A DNA stretch of 64,000 nucleotides from Kroppenstedtia sanguinis (GCF_050433445.1 NZ_JBNPXF010000007.1:62001-126000); one strand, 5' to 3'; positions 26,359 through 35,073 are shown, numbered from the stretch's first letter. Numbers and translations are program-made. Notes: generated by a model not told the origin, from the letters alone.

Positions 26359-28214
26359 CTGAACAACCTCCCCGCTGTCAGGCAGAGAATCATCAGAACC
26401 AGTCCAACGATACTCACCAAGGCATAGGTCTGAGCCTGACCGTTTTGGATCCGTGTGAAAAGACCTCCCGCCGACCGGACCAGTGTACTCACCCCTCCGA
26501 CCGCTCCTTGCACAATCCAGCGGTCAAATCCCTTCAGGAACGTTCCCAACCACCGATAGGGACGCACCCAAACCAGGCCATAAATTTCGTCCACATAAAA
26601 TTTCCTGTACAACAATCGCTGGACTCCGGGAAATGCACGGGAGACCCTATGAGGGTTAATGCTTTTTTTGCTGTACATCCCCCAGGCGAGAAACACGCCA
26701 CCCACTGAGACGAGGATGGAAAGAAACGGGATCCAGCTCGGAGCGGTTCCTGAGGTCCCCGAGATTTCCATCCCCTCCGTCAACCACCGCTCCAGTGAGT
26801 CCCCCGGAAAATTGAGGAATCCGCTGACTACTGCAAACAAGGCCAAGGCTCCCATCGGCCAGATCATCACCGATGGAACCCCTCGGGGCTCCTTCTGTTC
26901 CCGCGCCTCTCCCCCGAATACCAGGAAGAAGAGGCGAAATACATAAAAGGCGGTTAAAAAGGCGGTCACCACCCCAATCCAGAACACTCCGAACCGGCCG
27001 TCGGCATAGGCAGTCCCTAAGATTTCATCCTTGGAAAAAAAGCCTGCGAAGGGCGGAATGCCAGCGATGGAGAGACATCCGATCAAAAAGAGCCACCCCA
27101 GCTGCCGATGACTTTTCCAGAGCCCCCCCATCCTTCGAATATCCTGTTCTTGATGGAGAGCCAGGATCACTGCACCTGCCGCCAAAAATAACAACGCTTT
27201 GAAAAAAGCATGGGTCATCAAGTGGAAGACTCCGGCGACGTATCCTCCAGCTCCAAGAGCCAGCATCATATATCCTAGCTGACTGATCGTGGAGTAAGCC
27301 AATATGCGTTTGATATCATACTGGACCAAGCCGATCCCAGCGGCAAAGATCGCCGTGAACGCTCCTGTCCAGGCCACCGTGTCCATCGCCACCGGTGACG
27401 AAGAAAATAAAGGAAACATCCCGGCTACCAGCCAAACCCCTGCTGCTACCATCGTCGCCGCATGAATCAAGGCACTGACCGGAGTGGGACCCTCCATGGC
27501 GTCCGGCAACCAGGTATGTAATGGGAACTGAGCGGATTTGCCCACCGCTCCTACAAAGAGAAGCAGGCTAATCAGTGTCACCGTCCCAGGGGGGATCTTC
27601 CCGGAACCCACCGCTTCAAAAAGTGGGGCAAACTCAAAACTGCCCACGTGCACAAAGGTGAGGATCACCCCGATCAGCAACCCAATATCTCCGATCCGGG
27701 TCACGATAAAAGCTTTTTTGGCCGCCTGTTTCGCTTCCGGTTTAAAATACCAGAAACCGATCAGCAAAAATGAACCGACACCGACCAGCTCCCAAAAAAT
27801 ATACAGTTGTAGCAGATTAGGAGAGAGGACCAGCCCGAGCATAGCAAAGGTAAACAAGCTCAGGTAGGCATAGAAAACCGGAAGGCGCCTATCCCCCGAC
27901 ATGTATCCTCTGGAATACACCTGCACGAGAAAACCGACCAAGCTTACAATTAGAAGCATCAATGTATTGAGAGTATTCACTTCGATTCCGAACCGGATCG
28001 TCGTCTCCCCAAAGGAAAGCCACTCCAGCGTAAACACGTGGTCTTTCCCGCCCAGTCTCTCCCACCATACCGCCACCGCTCCTGCAAGGGAGAAGAAGGC
28101 CGCCAGAGAGCCCACCCCAGATGCCGTCCCTTCGCTGAAATTTTTTCTTCCCGCCAGGAGCAAGACGAAGGCCACCAAGGGAAAGAGGGGGATTATCCAC
28201 GCATATTGGATCAT
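26355..28214 (-). CDS. nuoL: Complex I subunit NuoL
   Basis: Largest antiporter-like membrane subunit, about 619 aa, with some 16 helices. It includes the long C-terminal extension that in other complexes forms the lateral helix (ending LILCLTAGRLFR). Signatures are FWELVGVGSFLLIGFW (conserved glutamate) and FPLHTWLPDAMEGPTPVSALIHAATMV in the core. ATG 28214 (MIQYAWIIP) has GGATGGG at better spacing than the in-frame ATG four codons upstream. Confidence 0.95.
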   Translation of the reverse strand: MIQYAWIIPLFPLVAFVLLLAGRKNFSEGTASGVGSLAAFFSLAGAVAVWWERLGGKDHVFTLEWLSFGETTIRFGIEVNTLNTLMLLIVSLVGFLVQVYSRGYMSGDRRLPVFYAYLSLFTFAMLGLVLSPNLLQLYIFWELVGVGSFLLIGFWYFKPEAKQAAKKAFIVTRIGDIGLLIGVILTFVHVGSFEFAPLFEAVGSGKIPPGTVTLISLLLFVGAVGKSAQFPLHTWLPDAMEGPTPVSALIHAATMVAAGVWLVAGMFPLFSSSPVAMDTVAWTGAFTAIFAAGIGLVQYDIKRILAYSTISQLGYMMLALGAGGYVAGVFHLMTHAFFKALLFLAAGAVILALHQEQDIRRMGGLWKSHRQLGWLFLIGCLSIAGIPPFAGFFSKDEILGTAYADGRFGVFWIGVVTAFLTAFYVFRLFFLVFGGEAREQKEPRGVPSVMIWPMGALALFAVVSGFLNFPGDSLERWLTEGMEISGTSGTAPSWIPFLSILVSVGGVFLAWGMYSKKSINPHRVSRAFPGVQRLLYRKFYVDEIYGLVWVRPYRWLGTFLKGFDRWIVQGAVGGVSTLVRSAGGLFTRIQNGQAQTYALVSIVGLVLMILCLTAGRLFR

Positions 28215-28253
28215 GGGATCACCCATCCTTCATCTGATGTTGATGGTGCTGGT

Positions 28254-28559
28254 TTAACCTTTCATCGAATTGTACCGGTCAACATTGACGGTATGGCGGT
28301 TGCGATAGATAGCCAATAGGATCGCTACCCCTACCGCCGCTTCCGCCGCCGCCACGGTCATGGTGAACAGAGTGAACACCTGACCCGTCGGATTGGCATA
28401 CAAACCATACTTGGAGAAGGCAACCAGGTTGATGTTGACCGCATTCAACATCAGCTCGATACAGAAAAGGACCACCACAGCATTCCGTTTAGTCAGAACT
28501 CCGTATAATCCCACACTGAACAAAATCGCCGCCAATGCGAGATAAGATGAGACCGGCAT
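28254..28559 (-). CDS. nuoK: Complex I subunit NuoK
   Basis: Three-helix membrane subunit, 101 aa, contributing to the E-channel. Conserved glutamates are in LFCIELMLNAVNINL and in the AAAEAAVGVAILLA helix. The start overlaps the nuoJ stop as TGATG, with AAAGGAG upstream. Confidence 0.95.
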   Translation of the reverse strand: MPVSSYLALAAILFSVGLYGVLTKRNAVVVLFCIELMLNAVNINLVAFSKYGLYANPTGQVFTLFTMTVAAAEAAVGVAILLAIYRNRHTVNVDRYNSMKG

Positions 28560-29065
28560 CAGGACTTCGACTCCTTTCTCGCCAGAATCACAGCTCCGAC
28601 CAATGCAACTAACAACAGGACGGAGAGCGCTTCAAAAGGAATGACATACTGTTTAAATACAATCTCTCCCAGACGAGAGACTGTAAATTCTTTGGCGGAG
28701 GCTGTACCCTCTTCAAAGGGAGTATTGTAAATGGTGTGGATCAGAATCCCGAACAAAGCGCCCACCCCGATAAAACTGAAGAAACTGTGCCAGGGACGGA
28801 CGGTCTCCTCTTGGTCTCTGTGCTGGGTCAACATAATTCCGAACAACATCAGAATGGAGACAGACCCGGTATAGATCAGCACCTGGGCCACTGCCAGAAA
28901 CTCTGCATTCAACAAGACATAGAGCCCAGCAATGCACAACATCGTGAAGGCGAGGGACAGAACCATGTGGACGACTCGAGTGAAATTGAGCATGAAGACT
29001 GCCCCACCGATGGCACACACAGCCAGGACAAAAAAAGCGATAAACTCACCGCTCATCTCGATCAC
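28559..29065 (-). CDS. nuoJ: Complex I subunit NuoJ
   Basis: Five-helix membrane subunit, 168 aa. Typical stretches are LSLAFTMLCIAGLYVLLNAEFL and QVLIYTGSVSILMLFGIMLT. GTG 29065 overlaps the nuoI stop (GTGA); an ATG three codons later is an alternative start. It sits between nuoI and nuoK in the standard order. Confidence 0.93.
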   Translation of the reverse strand: MIEMSGEFIAFFVLAVCAIGGAVFMLNFTRVVHMVLSLAFTMLCIAGLYVLLNAEFLAVAQVLIYTGSVSILMLFGIMLTQHRDQEETVRPWHSFFSFIGVGALFGILIHTIYNTPFEEGTASAKEFTVSRLGEIVFKQYVIPFEALSVLLLVALVGAVILARKESKS

Positions 29066-29496
29066 TTTTTCACACCCCGCGCATTCACATTGTTTTCACT
29101 CCGGATATGGGAGTTGTTCTCCTGAAGCCAGTGGATATCCTTAAACAGATCATCCCGGCTGTAACTGGCCAATTCAAAGTTATGCGTCATCACGATCGCT
29201 TCTGTGGGGCAGACTTCTGTGCACAGATCACACAGGATGCAAATTTCAAAATTGATATCGAAAGTATCCAGCACCTTCCCCCGTTTTTCCGGATGTTTGC
29301 GGCCAGTCAAGGTGATGCAGTCCGTCGGGCAAACCCGGACACATTGATTACAGACGATACATTTGTCCGGGTCCAGATATTGGATTCCCCGAAACCGGTC
29401 CGGCATCGGAATGGGTTCATCTGGGTATTTATGCGTCACTTTTTTTTGCGTCATGGTTTTTAGAGTGACCCCCATCCCTTTGATCAGACCCATCAT
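29062..29496 (-). CDS. nuoI: Complex I subunit NuoI (two [4Fe-4S] ferredoxin-like)
   Basis: Peripheral iron-sulfur subunit, about 144 aa, relaying electrons toward cluster N2 in NuoB. Two complete cluster motifs are visible: CIVCNQCVRVCPTDC and CILCDLCTEVCPTEA. Start ATG 29496 follows GGGGGGATT; a further ATG directly after and one six codons earlier are alternatives. Upstream, about 440 bp with a family A repeat separate it from nuoH, an unusual break in an otherwise compact operon. Confidence 0.95.
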   Translation of the reverse strand: MMGLIKGMGVTLKTMTQKKVTHKYPDEPIPMPDRFRGIQYLDPDKCIVCNQCVRVCPTDCITLTGRKHPEKRGKVLDTFDINFEICILCDLCTEVCPTEAIVMTHNFELASYSRDDLFKDIHWLQENNSHIRSENNVNARGVKK

Positions 29497-29639
29497 ATGA
29501 ATCCCCCCATTCATTTAAAAAAGTCCGGAAGCCTTGTGACCCATGGATTTAGAATGGACCTCCCACGGTCAAAAAGTGTTGTGATTTACACTGATCTTGG
29601 ACAGTCGAGGTTGGTTTTTCTTCCAGCTCCAAAGTTCTT

Positions 29640-29690
29640 GCGAGCTAAAGACGCTCCATGTGAACCCCTACCCTCCCGCGAATGTTTTCA
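29640..29690 (-). repeat. Family C-like repeat half
   Basis: Minus strand reads GGGAGGGTAGGGGTTCACATG then GAGCG, matching the 5' half of family C at 44478 and 54184. It abuts the family A copy 3. Confidence 0.5.
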
Positions 29691-29708
29691 CTCCACGTCG
29701 GGAGCCTA

Positions 29709-29914
29709 TCAAATCTGTTGATTAACCAGTAAATAGGTGAAGGAAATAAAACTAACCTTTCGCTCTTCCCATTGTCCCCATCGCAAAATATGGCCTGAGG
29801 GGACAGGGCTGGTGGGACGGCTAGGATCTCTTGCAAAGAGCGCAAAGGCGAATCAAAGCCCCGCCATCCCGACCCCATTTCCTGCCTAAAATATGGCTAA
29901 TCAACACGCCTGAC
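29709..29914 (+). repeat. Family A MITE-like repeat, copy 3, inside the nuo operon
   Basis: About 206 bp from TCAAATCTGTTGATTAACC to GGCTAATCAACACGCCTGA, lying between nuoH and nuoI. The left arm GGTGGGACGG is intact but the right arm is mutated, so this copy's internal stem is weaker. The inside reads open on the minus strand for 77 codons, as the family sequence does in other copies; I do not take that as a gene. Confidence 0.87.
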
Positions 29915-29933
29915 TTGAATCACCAGATAGGCC

Positions 29934-30902
29934 CTAATACCAACCTCCGAGCACTTCCTTGAGAAGTGCGGAGAAGAAAATATTGAACAGAGCCAGAGGA
30001 AGTAGCACTTTCCACCCCAGTTGCATCAATTGGTCCACCCGAATCCGGGGAAGGGTCGCCCGGATCCAGAAGATCGTGAATACGATCATCGCAAATTTCA
30101 ACACAAACCAGATCAACGGAGGAATCACATCCAGCCCGAAGAGAGGATTCCACCCGCCCAGGAACAGGACCGTGGTCATCGCAGCCATCGCAAAGATATA
30201 AACGTATTCCGCCAACATGAAAAAAGCGAACCGGAATCCACTATATTCCACATGGTAACCGGCCACCAACTCCGATTCCGCTTCTGGAAGGTCAAAGGGA
30301 GTCCGGTTCAACTCCGCCAAAGAAGCGATGAAAAAGACCAGGAATCCGATGATCTGAGGGACGATGAACCACATCTGCCGCTGGGCCTCCACAATCCCGG
30401 TCAAATTGAGGGTTCCTGCAGCCATCACCACCCCTACCACAGACATCACCAAGGGAATCTCATAGCTGATCATCTGAGCGACAGACCGCATCGACCCCAG
30501 CAAGGCATATTTGTTGTTGGAGGCCCACCCCCCGACCAGAATCCCGATCGTGGTGATACTTGAAAGGGAAATGAAATAGAGAACTCCCACACCGATGTCG
30601 GCAAACACCAGTTTCCCGGTGAAGGGAATTACAGCCAGCACGACAAAGGACGGGACAAATGCGATCACCGGTGCCAATTTAAACAGGGTGCGATCCGCCT
30701 TGGCAGGAATCGTATCCTCTTTGATCAACAGTTTGAAAACATCAGCCACGGTCTGAAATAATCCCCAAGGGCCCACCCGGTTGGGGCCATGTCGCCCCTG
30801 CATCCAACCGAGCACTTTGCGCTCCAGCAAGATCGCATAAGTGACAAACCCAAGCACCACCACCAAGAAAAGGACGGGACCGAGCCACATCCACATGTTC
30901 AT
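29934..30902 (-). CDS. nuoH: Complex I subunit NuoH
   Basis: Membrane subunit joining the peripheral and proton-pumping arms and forming part of the quinone cavity, about 322 aa with eight helices. Conserved loop sequences are GRHGPNRVGPWGLFQTVADVFKLLIKED and NRTPFDLPEAESELVAGYHVEYSG. ATG 30902 follows GGGGAGGTGG; a GTG four codons earlier is in frame. Normally nuoD lies directly upstream; here there is only a 288-bp non-coding stretch. Confidence 0.94.
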   Translation of the reverse strand: MNMWMWLGPVLFLVVVLGFVTYAILLERKVLGWMQGRHGPNRVGPWGLFQTVADVFKLLIKEDTIPAKADRTLFKLAPVIAFVPSFVVLAVIPFTGKLVFADIGVGVLYFISLSSITTIGILVGGWASNNKYALLGSMRSVAQMISYEIPLVMSVVGVVMAAGTLNLTGIVEAQRQMWFIVPQIIGFLVFFIASLAELNRTPFDLPEAESELVAGYHVEYSGFRFAFFMLAEYVYIFAMAAMTTVLFLGGWNPLFGLDVIPPLIWFVLKFAMIVFTIFWIRATLPRIRVDQLMQLGWKVLLPLALFNIFFSALLKEVLGGWY

Positions 30903-31190
30903 ATCCCCATCCACCTCCCCGCTTAACCTCCCGACCTGCTTGATTCCATAGAGTATCCAACTCCGCGCTTCGATTTGGGGAACCGGATTGGATGGTCTCC
31001 CTCGGGATTCGATTTCGCATTTCCTTTGATCTTTATACCTGATAGAGCCGGTTCCCGGCCAGCCATATGGTCTTATTTACAATCCTTCCAGTGACAACGC
31101 TTTCAGACCAGTCGATTCTAAACTGTCGATAGAGAGTCCCTGTTCCTTTTCTGCGCCATTCCAAATCCAGGGGAGCCTGCCCTTCTTCCT
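30903..31190. other. Gap where nuoD is expected
   Basis: Between nuoC and nuoH I translated the minus strand and found no NuoD sequence: no HPSTHG motif and no C-terminal FGEVDR-like end. Only a 43-codon frame from about 31162 (MEWRRKGTGTLYRQF) ending at a TAA is present, resembling nothing known. The stretch is too short for the ~365-400 codon gene. Confidence 0.8.
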
Positions 31191-31937
31191 TCAAACCCCG
31201 GAATCATAAGGTTCATAATCCTTCCGCAACGGGTGTCCCACCCATTCCTTCGGCATCAAGATCCGCTCCAGATTGGGGTGGCCGGAAAAACGGATCCCCA
31301 GCAGATCATAAATCTCCCGTTCGTGCCAATCAGCAGCCCGCCACACTCCCGTCACCGATGGCACTTGTGCCTCCTCCCGATCGGTCTTCACTTTGACACA
31401 GATATCGTGACCCTGAGTTAGGGATGTTAAATGATACAGAATTTCCATATGCTCTTCTTCATCGACACCGGACAAATTTTCCAGGTAGTCAAAAGCCAAG
31501 GTTTCCTCCTCTAACAGCAGACGAGCCACTTCCAACCACCGTTCCGAGGAAATCACCAATGTCGGGCGATCTCCCCCAGGCCGGTTGATATACGCCTCCT
31601 CCACCGCCTCGGCACCCACTTTCTCACTCAGCACCTTGACAAATCGCTCCAACAAAGGTTGTAGAGGGGAGGGCTCCGGGGGTTCCGGGGGCTGTTTCTC
31701 CTTGGCGGAACGTTTTTTCACATCTGCCGCCTGGGCTTTGGCCTGAGTCCATCGCTTGGCTGTCTGTGCAGCCGGATCTCCCTTTTCTGTTGCCGCTTGG
31801 GATGCGGAGGATTCCTCCTTCCCTGTTTCGGAAAGGGTCTCTTTCTCGCGAGGGAGATGGGGCGGCTCCGGTTTTTCCGGTTCCGCTTCCGACCTGGTTT
31901 CCCTTGCCGGATTCCCCTTGGAGTTATCTTTGCTCAA
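31191..31937 (-). CDS. nuoC: Complex I subunit NuoC with charged N-terminal extension
   Basis: Peripheral 30-kDa subunit, 248 aa. Residues ~1-90 are low-complexity, rich in Glu, Lys, Ala and Pro; the conserved domain begins around LQPLLERFVKVLSEKVG. The family signature W-H-E-R-E-I-Y-D-L-L-G-I and the end HPLRKDYEPYDSGV are intact. Start TTG 31937 has GAGGGTG upstream and overlaps the nuoB end by 14 bp. It is not fused to a NuoD domain. Long acidic extensions also occur in other Bacillales NuoC proteins. Confidence 0.92.
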   Translation of the reverse strand: MSKDNSKGNPARETRSEAEPEKPEPPHLPREKETLSETGKEESSASQAATEKGDPAAQTAKRWTQAKAQAADVKKRSAKEKQPPEPPEPSPLQPLLERFVKVLSEKVGAEAVEEAYINRPGGDRPTLVISSERWLEVARLLLEEETLAFDYLENLSGVDEEEHMEILYHLTSLTQGHDICVKVKTDREEAQVPSVTGVWRAADWHEREIYDLLGIRFSGHPNLERILMPKEWVGHPLRKDYEPYDSGV

Positions 31938-32451
31938 GGCGGGTCACCCTCTTTCCGGTATCGGCTTCATAGCGGATCTTTTCCTGCAACTTGTGGATTC
32001 CGTAAATCAAAGCCGCCGGATTAGGCGGACAACCGGGAATATAGACATCCACCGGCACGATCTGATCCACCCCCTTGATCACTGCATAAGACTTGACATA
32101 AGGTCCTCCGGCCGTGGCACAGGAACCCATAGCGATCACCCATTTGGGTTCGGGCATCTGATCGTATAAACGGCGCAATAGAGGACCCATTTTCTTGGTC
32201 ACTGTTCCGGCTACAATCATGACATCAGACTGACGAGGAGAAGCCCGAAAGAAAGAGCCAAACCGATCCAGATCATAGTGGGGAGCCCCGGTGCCCATCA
32301 TCTCAATGGCACAGCAGGCCAAGCCGAAAGTCATCGGCCACAGGGAGTTACTACGAGCCCATGCCTTCACGTTGTCCAAAGTGGTGGTAAACACATTTCG
32401 CTGCAGCTCCTCGATCTCTTCAGGGAGAAGCTCTTTTAAATTTATGTCCAT
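31924..32451 (-). CDS. nuoB: Complex I subunit NuoB (cluster N2)
   Basis: Peripheral subunit, 175 aa, holding the terminal [4Fe-4S] cluster N2 that reduces quinone. The four ligands are present: tandem C46-C47 in GLACCAIEM, C111 in MGSCATAGG and C141 in IPGCPPNP. It overlaps nuoA by 10 bp. Its normal structural partner, NuoD, is not encoded in this operon. Confidence 0.96.
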   Translation of the reverse strand: MDINLKELLPEEIEELQRNVFTTTLDNVKAWARSNSLWPMTFGLACCAIEMMGTGAPHYDLDRFGSFFRASPRQSDVMIVAGTVTKKMGPLLRRLYDQMPEPKWVIAMGSCATAGGPYVKSYAVIKGVDQIVPVDVYIPGCPPNPAALIYGIHKLQEKIRYEADTGKRVTRLEQR

Positions 32452-32816
32452 TCCAACACCTTCTTCTTCCAGGCGTAGATTAAACCGATCACCAAAAAGA
32501 AGACGAAGATCAACATTTCAACCAGCACAAAAAGGCCGACATCTGCCCGCAGGACATCATAGGCCACCGCCCAAGGGTAGAGAAAGACGGTCTCCACATC
32601 AAATATCACAAACAGAAGGGCGAAGAGGTAATACCGAACGTTGAACCGCACCCAGCCGTCACCTGTTGGATCGACACCACTTTCATAGGTGATCGCTTTG
32701 GCCGACGTCGGCTTGTGCGGTCTAAGCCAGGACCCTAGGGTCAGGGCCCCTGCCGGCAACGCTAACCCCAACAGGATGAACACGACGATCGTCATGTAGC
32801 TCTGTGCATACTCCAT
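32442..32816 (-). CDS. nuoA: Complex I subunit NuoA
   Basis: Three-helix membrane subunit, 124 aa, first gene of the operon. Signature residues are YESGVDPTGDGWVRFNVRYYLFALLFVIFD followed by ETVFLYPWA. ATG 32816 has GGGGGAGAG upstream; a GTG five codons earlier is in frame. A 290-bp leader with two promoters and a terminator-like hairpin precedes it. Confidence 0.95.
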   Translation of the reverse strand: MEYAQSYMTIVVFILLGLALPAGALTLGSWLRPHKPTSAKAITYESGVDPTGDGWVRFNVRYYLFALLFVIFDVETVFLYPWAVAYDVLRADVGLFVLVEMLIFVFFLVIGLIYAWKKKVLEWT

Positions 32817-32933
32817 GAAGCTCTCCCCCACCTTCCTGTCGCAGACCCGTTTCAGATCAGCCTGCTGGATCCTTTGCCAGATTTGATCAACTTATGAAAT
32901 TATCATGTGGGTTTCATCGATTGGAAAGATTCT

Positions 32934-32972
32934 AAAAAGGGATTTCAGTTACAGATTATATCAGAAATCCCT
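32934..32972 (-). terminator. Terminator-like hairpin in the nuo leader (possible attenuator)
   Basis: Minus strand: AGGGATTTC, a 17-nt loop, GAAATCCCT, then TTTTTAGA. The 9-bp stem is perfect. The loop contains the TATAAT of promoter P2, so a transcript from P1 would form this hairpin before reaching nuoA. Confidence 0.65.
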
Positions 32973-32984
32973 CATTTCCTCCAA
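32955..32984 (-). promoter_or_regulatory. nuo promoter P2
   Basis: Minus strand TTGGAG at 32984-32979, 18-bp spacer, perfect TATAAT at 32960-32955 with a TG one base upstream (TGATATAAT). Confidence 0.6.
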
Positions 32985-33059
32985 CTAAAAACCGAGGGTT
33001 ATTCCCCTAAAGACCGTGATTCATAAGATCCGACCGTTGATCGATCCGCACTACCAAAT

Positions 33060-33089
33060 ATTTTATCATATTTTTTAAACAGATCCCAA
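33060..33089 (-). promoter_or_regulatory. nuo promoter P1
   Basis: Minus strand TTGGGA at 33089-33084, 18-bp A/T-rich spacer, TAAAAT at 33065-33060. It starts just beyond the atpC terminator. Confidence 0.6.
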
Positions 33090-33107
33090 CCTTCTGTCAC
33101 AAGCATC

Positions 33108-33136
33108 AAAAAGGCAACCCACAGTTGTGGGTTGCC
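33108..33136 (-). terminator. Terminator of the atp operon
   Basis: Minus-strand stem GGCAACCCAC/GTGGGTTGCC followed by TTTTTG. Confidence 0.92.
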
Positions 33137-33162
33137 TATAGCCGATTCACGCACTCCCTCGA

Positions 33163-33564
33163 TCAGCTCTTTCCGACTCGAAGCCGAGTGATCGCTTTTT
33201 GCAATGCGATTTCGGCTCGCTTGAAATCGACGTGTTCCTGTTTATGATCAGCTAAGCGCTCTTCCGCTCTTCGCTTAGCTGACTCCGCACGTTCTATGTC
33301 GATCTCGCCCGGCATCTCGGCGGTTTCTGCCAAAATGGTGACGGTGTTTTCCCGCACTTCGATAAAACCACCGCTGATAGCGACGAAAAACTCTTCCCCA
33401 TCCTTTTTCACTTTCGCGGCGGTGACTTTCAGCGGACTGACATAAGGCGCATGATGGGGTAGAATCCCGATGTCACCTTCCTCCGCACGGGCAATCACCA
33501 TCTCCACTTGTTCCGAGTAAACTTTACGCTCGGGCGTTACGATGTCCAACTGCATGGTGCTCAT
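33163..33564 (-). CDS. atpC: ATP synthase epsilon subunit AtpC
   Basis: Central-stalk subunit, about 133 aa. An N-terminal beta-sandwich (LDIVTPERKVYSEQVEMV; GDIGILPHHAPYVSPL) is followed by a C-terminal helical hairpin that can inhibit ATP hydrolysis. ATG 33564 has AAAAGGAG nine bases upstream; a GTG two codons earlier is too close to that site. Last gene of the operon. Confidence 0.96.
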   Translation of the reverse strand: MSTMQLDIVTPERKVYSEQVEMVIARAEEGDIGILPHHAPYVSPLKVTAAKVKKDGEEFFVAISGGFIEVRENTVTILAETAEMPGEIDIERAESAKRRAEERLADHKQEHVDFKRAEIALQKAITRLRVGKS

Positions 33565-33588
33565 GGACACACTCTCCTTTTCAGCCCG

Positions 33589-34998
33589 TCAGACGAGAGT
33601 TTTTGCCTTTTCAACCGCTTCTTCGATGGCGCCCACCATGTAGAAGGCGTCTTCCGGCAGATCGTCGTGCTTGCCTTCCAAGATCTCCTTGAAGCTGCGC
33701 ACGGTTTCCTTGATCGGAACATATTTCCCAGGCACGTTGGTGAACTGTTCCGCCACGTTCATCGGTTGGGAGAGGAACTTCTCGATCCGGCGGGCACGAC
33801 CCACGATCTGTTTATCCTCTTCACTCAGTTCATCCATCCCCAGGATGGCGATGATATCCTGCAACTCTTTGTAGCGTTGCAGTACTTCTTGAACTCCACG
33901 GGCCACATTGTAGTGTTCTTCACCCACGACAGCCGGAGACAGGATCCGGGAAGTGGATGCCAGCGGGTCCACCGCCGGGAAAATGGCCTTGGACGCCAGC
34001 GAACGCTCCAAATTGGTAGTGGCGTCCAGGTGGGCGAAGGTGGTAGCCGGTGCCGGGTCAGTGTAGTCGTCAGCAGGCACGTAGATCGCTTGAATCGAGG
34101 TGACGGATCCTTTCTTGGTCGAAGTGATCCGCTCCTGAAGTTGACCCATCTCTGTAGCCAGTGTCGGCTGATAACCCACAGCGGAGGGCATCCGGCCCAA
34201 GAGAGCCGATACCTCGGAACCCGCTTGAGTAAAACGGAAGATGTTGTCGACGAAGAACAGCACATCCTGTCCTTCTTCATCTCGGAAGTACTCTGCCATG
34301 GTCAATCCCGTCAGAGCCACCCGCATCCGAGCCCCCGGCGGTTCGTTCATTTGGCCGAAGACCATGGTGGTCTTCTCGATCACGCCGGAATCGCTCATTT
34401 CATGATAAAGGTCGTTCCCTTCCCGGGTCCGTTCCCCCACTCCGGCAAACACGGACAGACCGCCGTGTTCGTGAGCAATGTTGTGAATCAACTCTTGGAT
34501 CAACACGGTTTTCCCCACACCGGCCCCACCGAAGAGACCGATTTTTCCACCCTTTGCATAGGGTGCCAACAGATCCACTACTTTAATTCCGGTTTCCAGC
34601 ACCTCTTCCTGGGTGGAGAGGTTTTCGTAGCTGGGTGCGGGACGGTGAATTGAGTATTCGGTTTCCGATTTCACTTGCTCTTTTTCGTCGATGGCATCTC
34701 CCAACACGTTGAACACCCGTCCCAAGGTGGGACGACCCACTGGGATCGTGATCGGCTTACCTGTGTCCACCGCTTCCATGCCGCGAACCACACCGTCCGT
34801 GGAACCCATCGCAATGCAACGGACGATGTTATCCCCTTGTTGCAGTGCCACCTCAACGGTCAGGTCGAGATCCCGCTCACTTGAAGATTTCGCTTGATAT
34901 TGAATCTTGATCGCGTTGTTGATTTCAGGCAGGTGACCCTGGTCGAATTGAACGTCGACGATGGGACCCAATACCTGTGTGACGCGTCCGGTGCTCAT
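33589..34998 (-). CDS. atpD: ATP synthase beta subunit AtpD
   Basis: Catalytic F1 subunit, 469 aa. The Walker A motif GGAGVGKT is near residue 155, followed by GERTREGNDLYHEM with the catalytic glutamate, the Walker B region DVLFFVDNIFRF and the ALLGRMPSAVGYQPTLA signature. Start ATG 34998 follows AAGGAGGG. Standard place between atpG and atpC. Confidence 0.98.
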   Translation of the reverse strand: MSTGRVTQVLGPIVDVQFDQGHLPEINNAIKIQYQAKSSSERDLDLTVEVALQQGDNIVRCIAMGSTDGVVRGMEAVDTGKPITIPVGRPTLGRVFNVLGDAIDEKEQVKSETEYSIHRPAPSYENLSTQEEVLETGIKVVDLLAPYAKGGKIGLFGGAGVGKTVLIQELIHNIAHEHGGLSVFAGVGERTREGNDLYHEMSDSGVIEKTTMVFGQMNEPPGARMRVALTGLTMAEYFRDEEGQDVLFFVDNIFRFTQAGSEVSALLGRMPSAVGYQPTLATEMGQLQERITSTKKGSVTSIQAIYVPADDYTDPAPATTFAHLDATTNLERSLASKAIFPAVDPLASTSRILSPAVVGEEHYNVARGVQEVLQRYKELQDIIAILGMDELSEEDKQIVGRARRIEKFLSQPMNVAEQFTNVPGKYVPIKETVRSFKEILEGKHDDLPEDAFYMVGAIEEAVEKAKTLV

Positions 34999-35073
34999 CC
35001 GTTTCCCTCCTTAAACTGCAAATGCCATCCCGTGGCACCCCCACGAGATCGATGATGAAACTTAAAATCAGCT

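Noticed and set aside
29645..29878. Minus-strand 77-codon frame between nuoI and nuoH
   Set aside because: It lies within family A copy 3 and a family C half. The shared peptide with copy 2 reflects shared DNA, and there is no ribosome-binding site.
31020..31170. Possible remnant of nuoD in the nuoC-nuoH gap
   Set aside because: Translation of the minus-strand frames shows no NuoD motif or C-terminus; only short unrelated frames are present.
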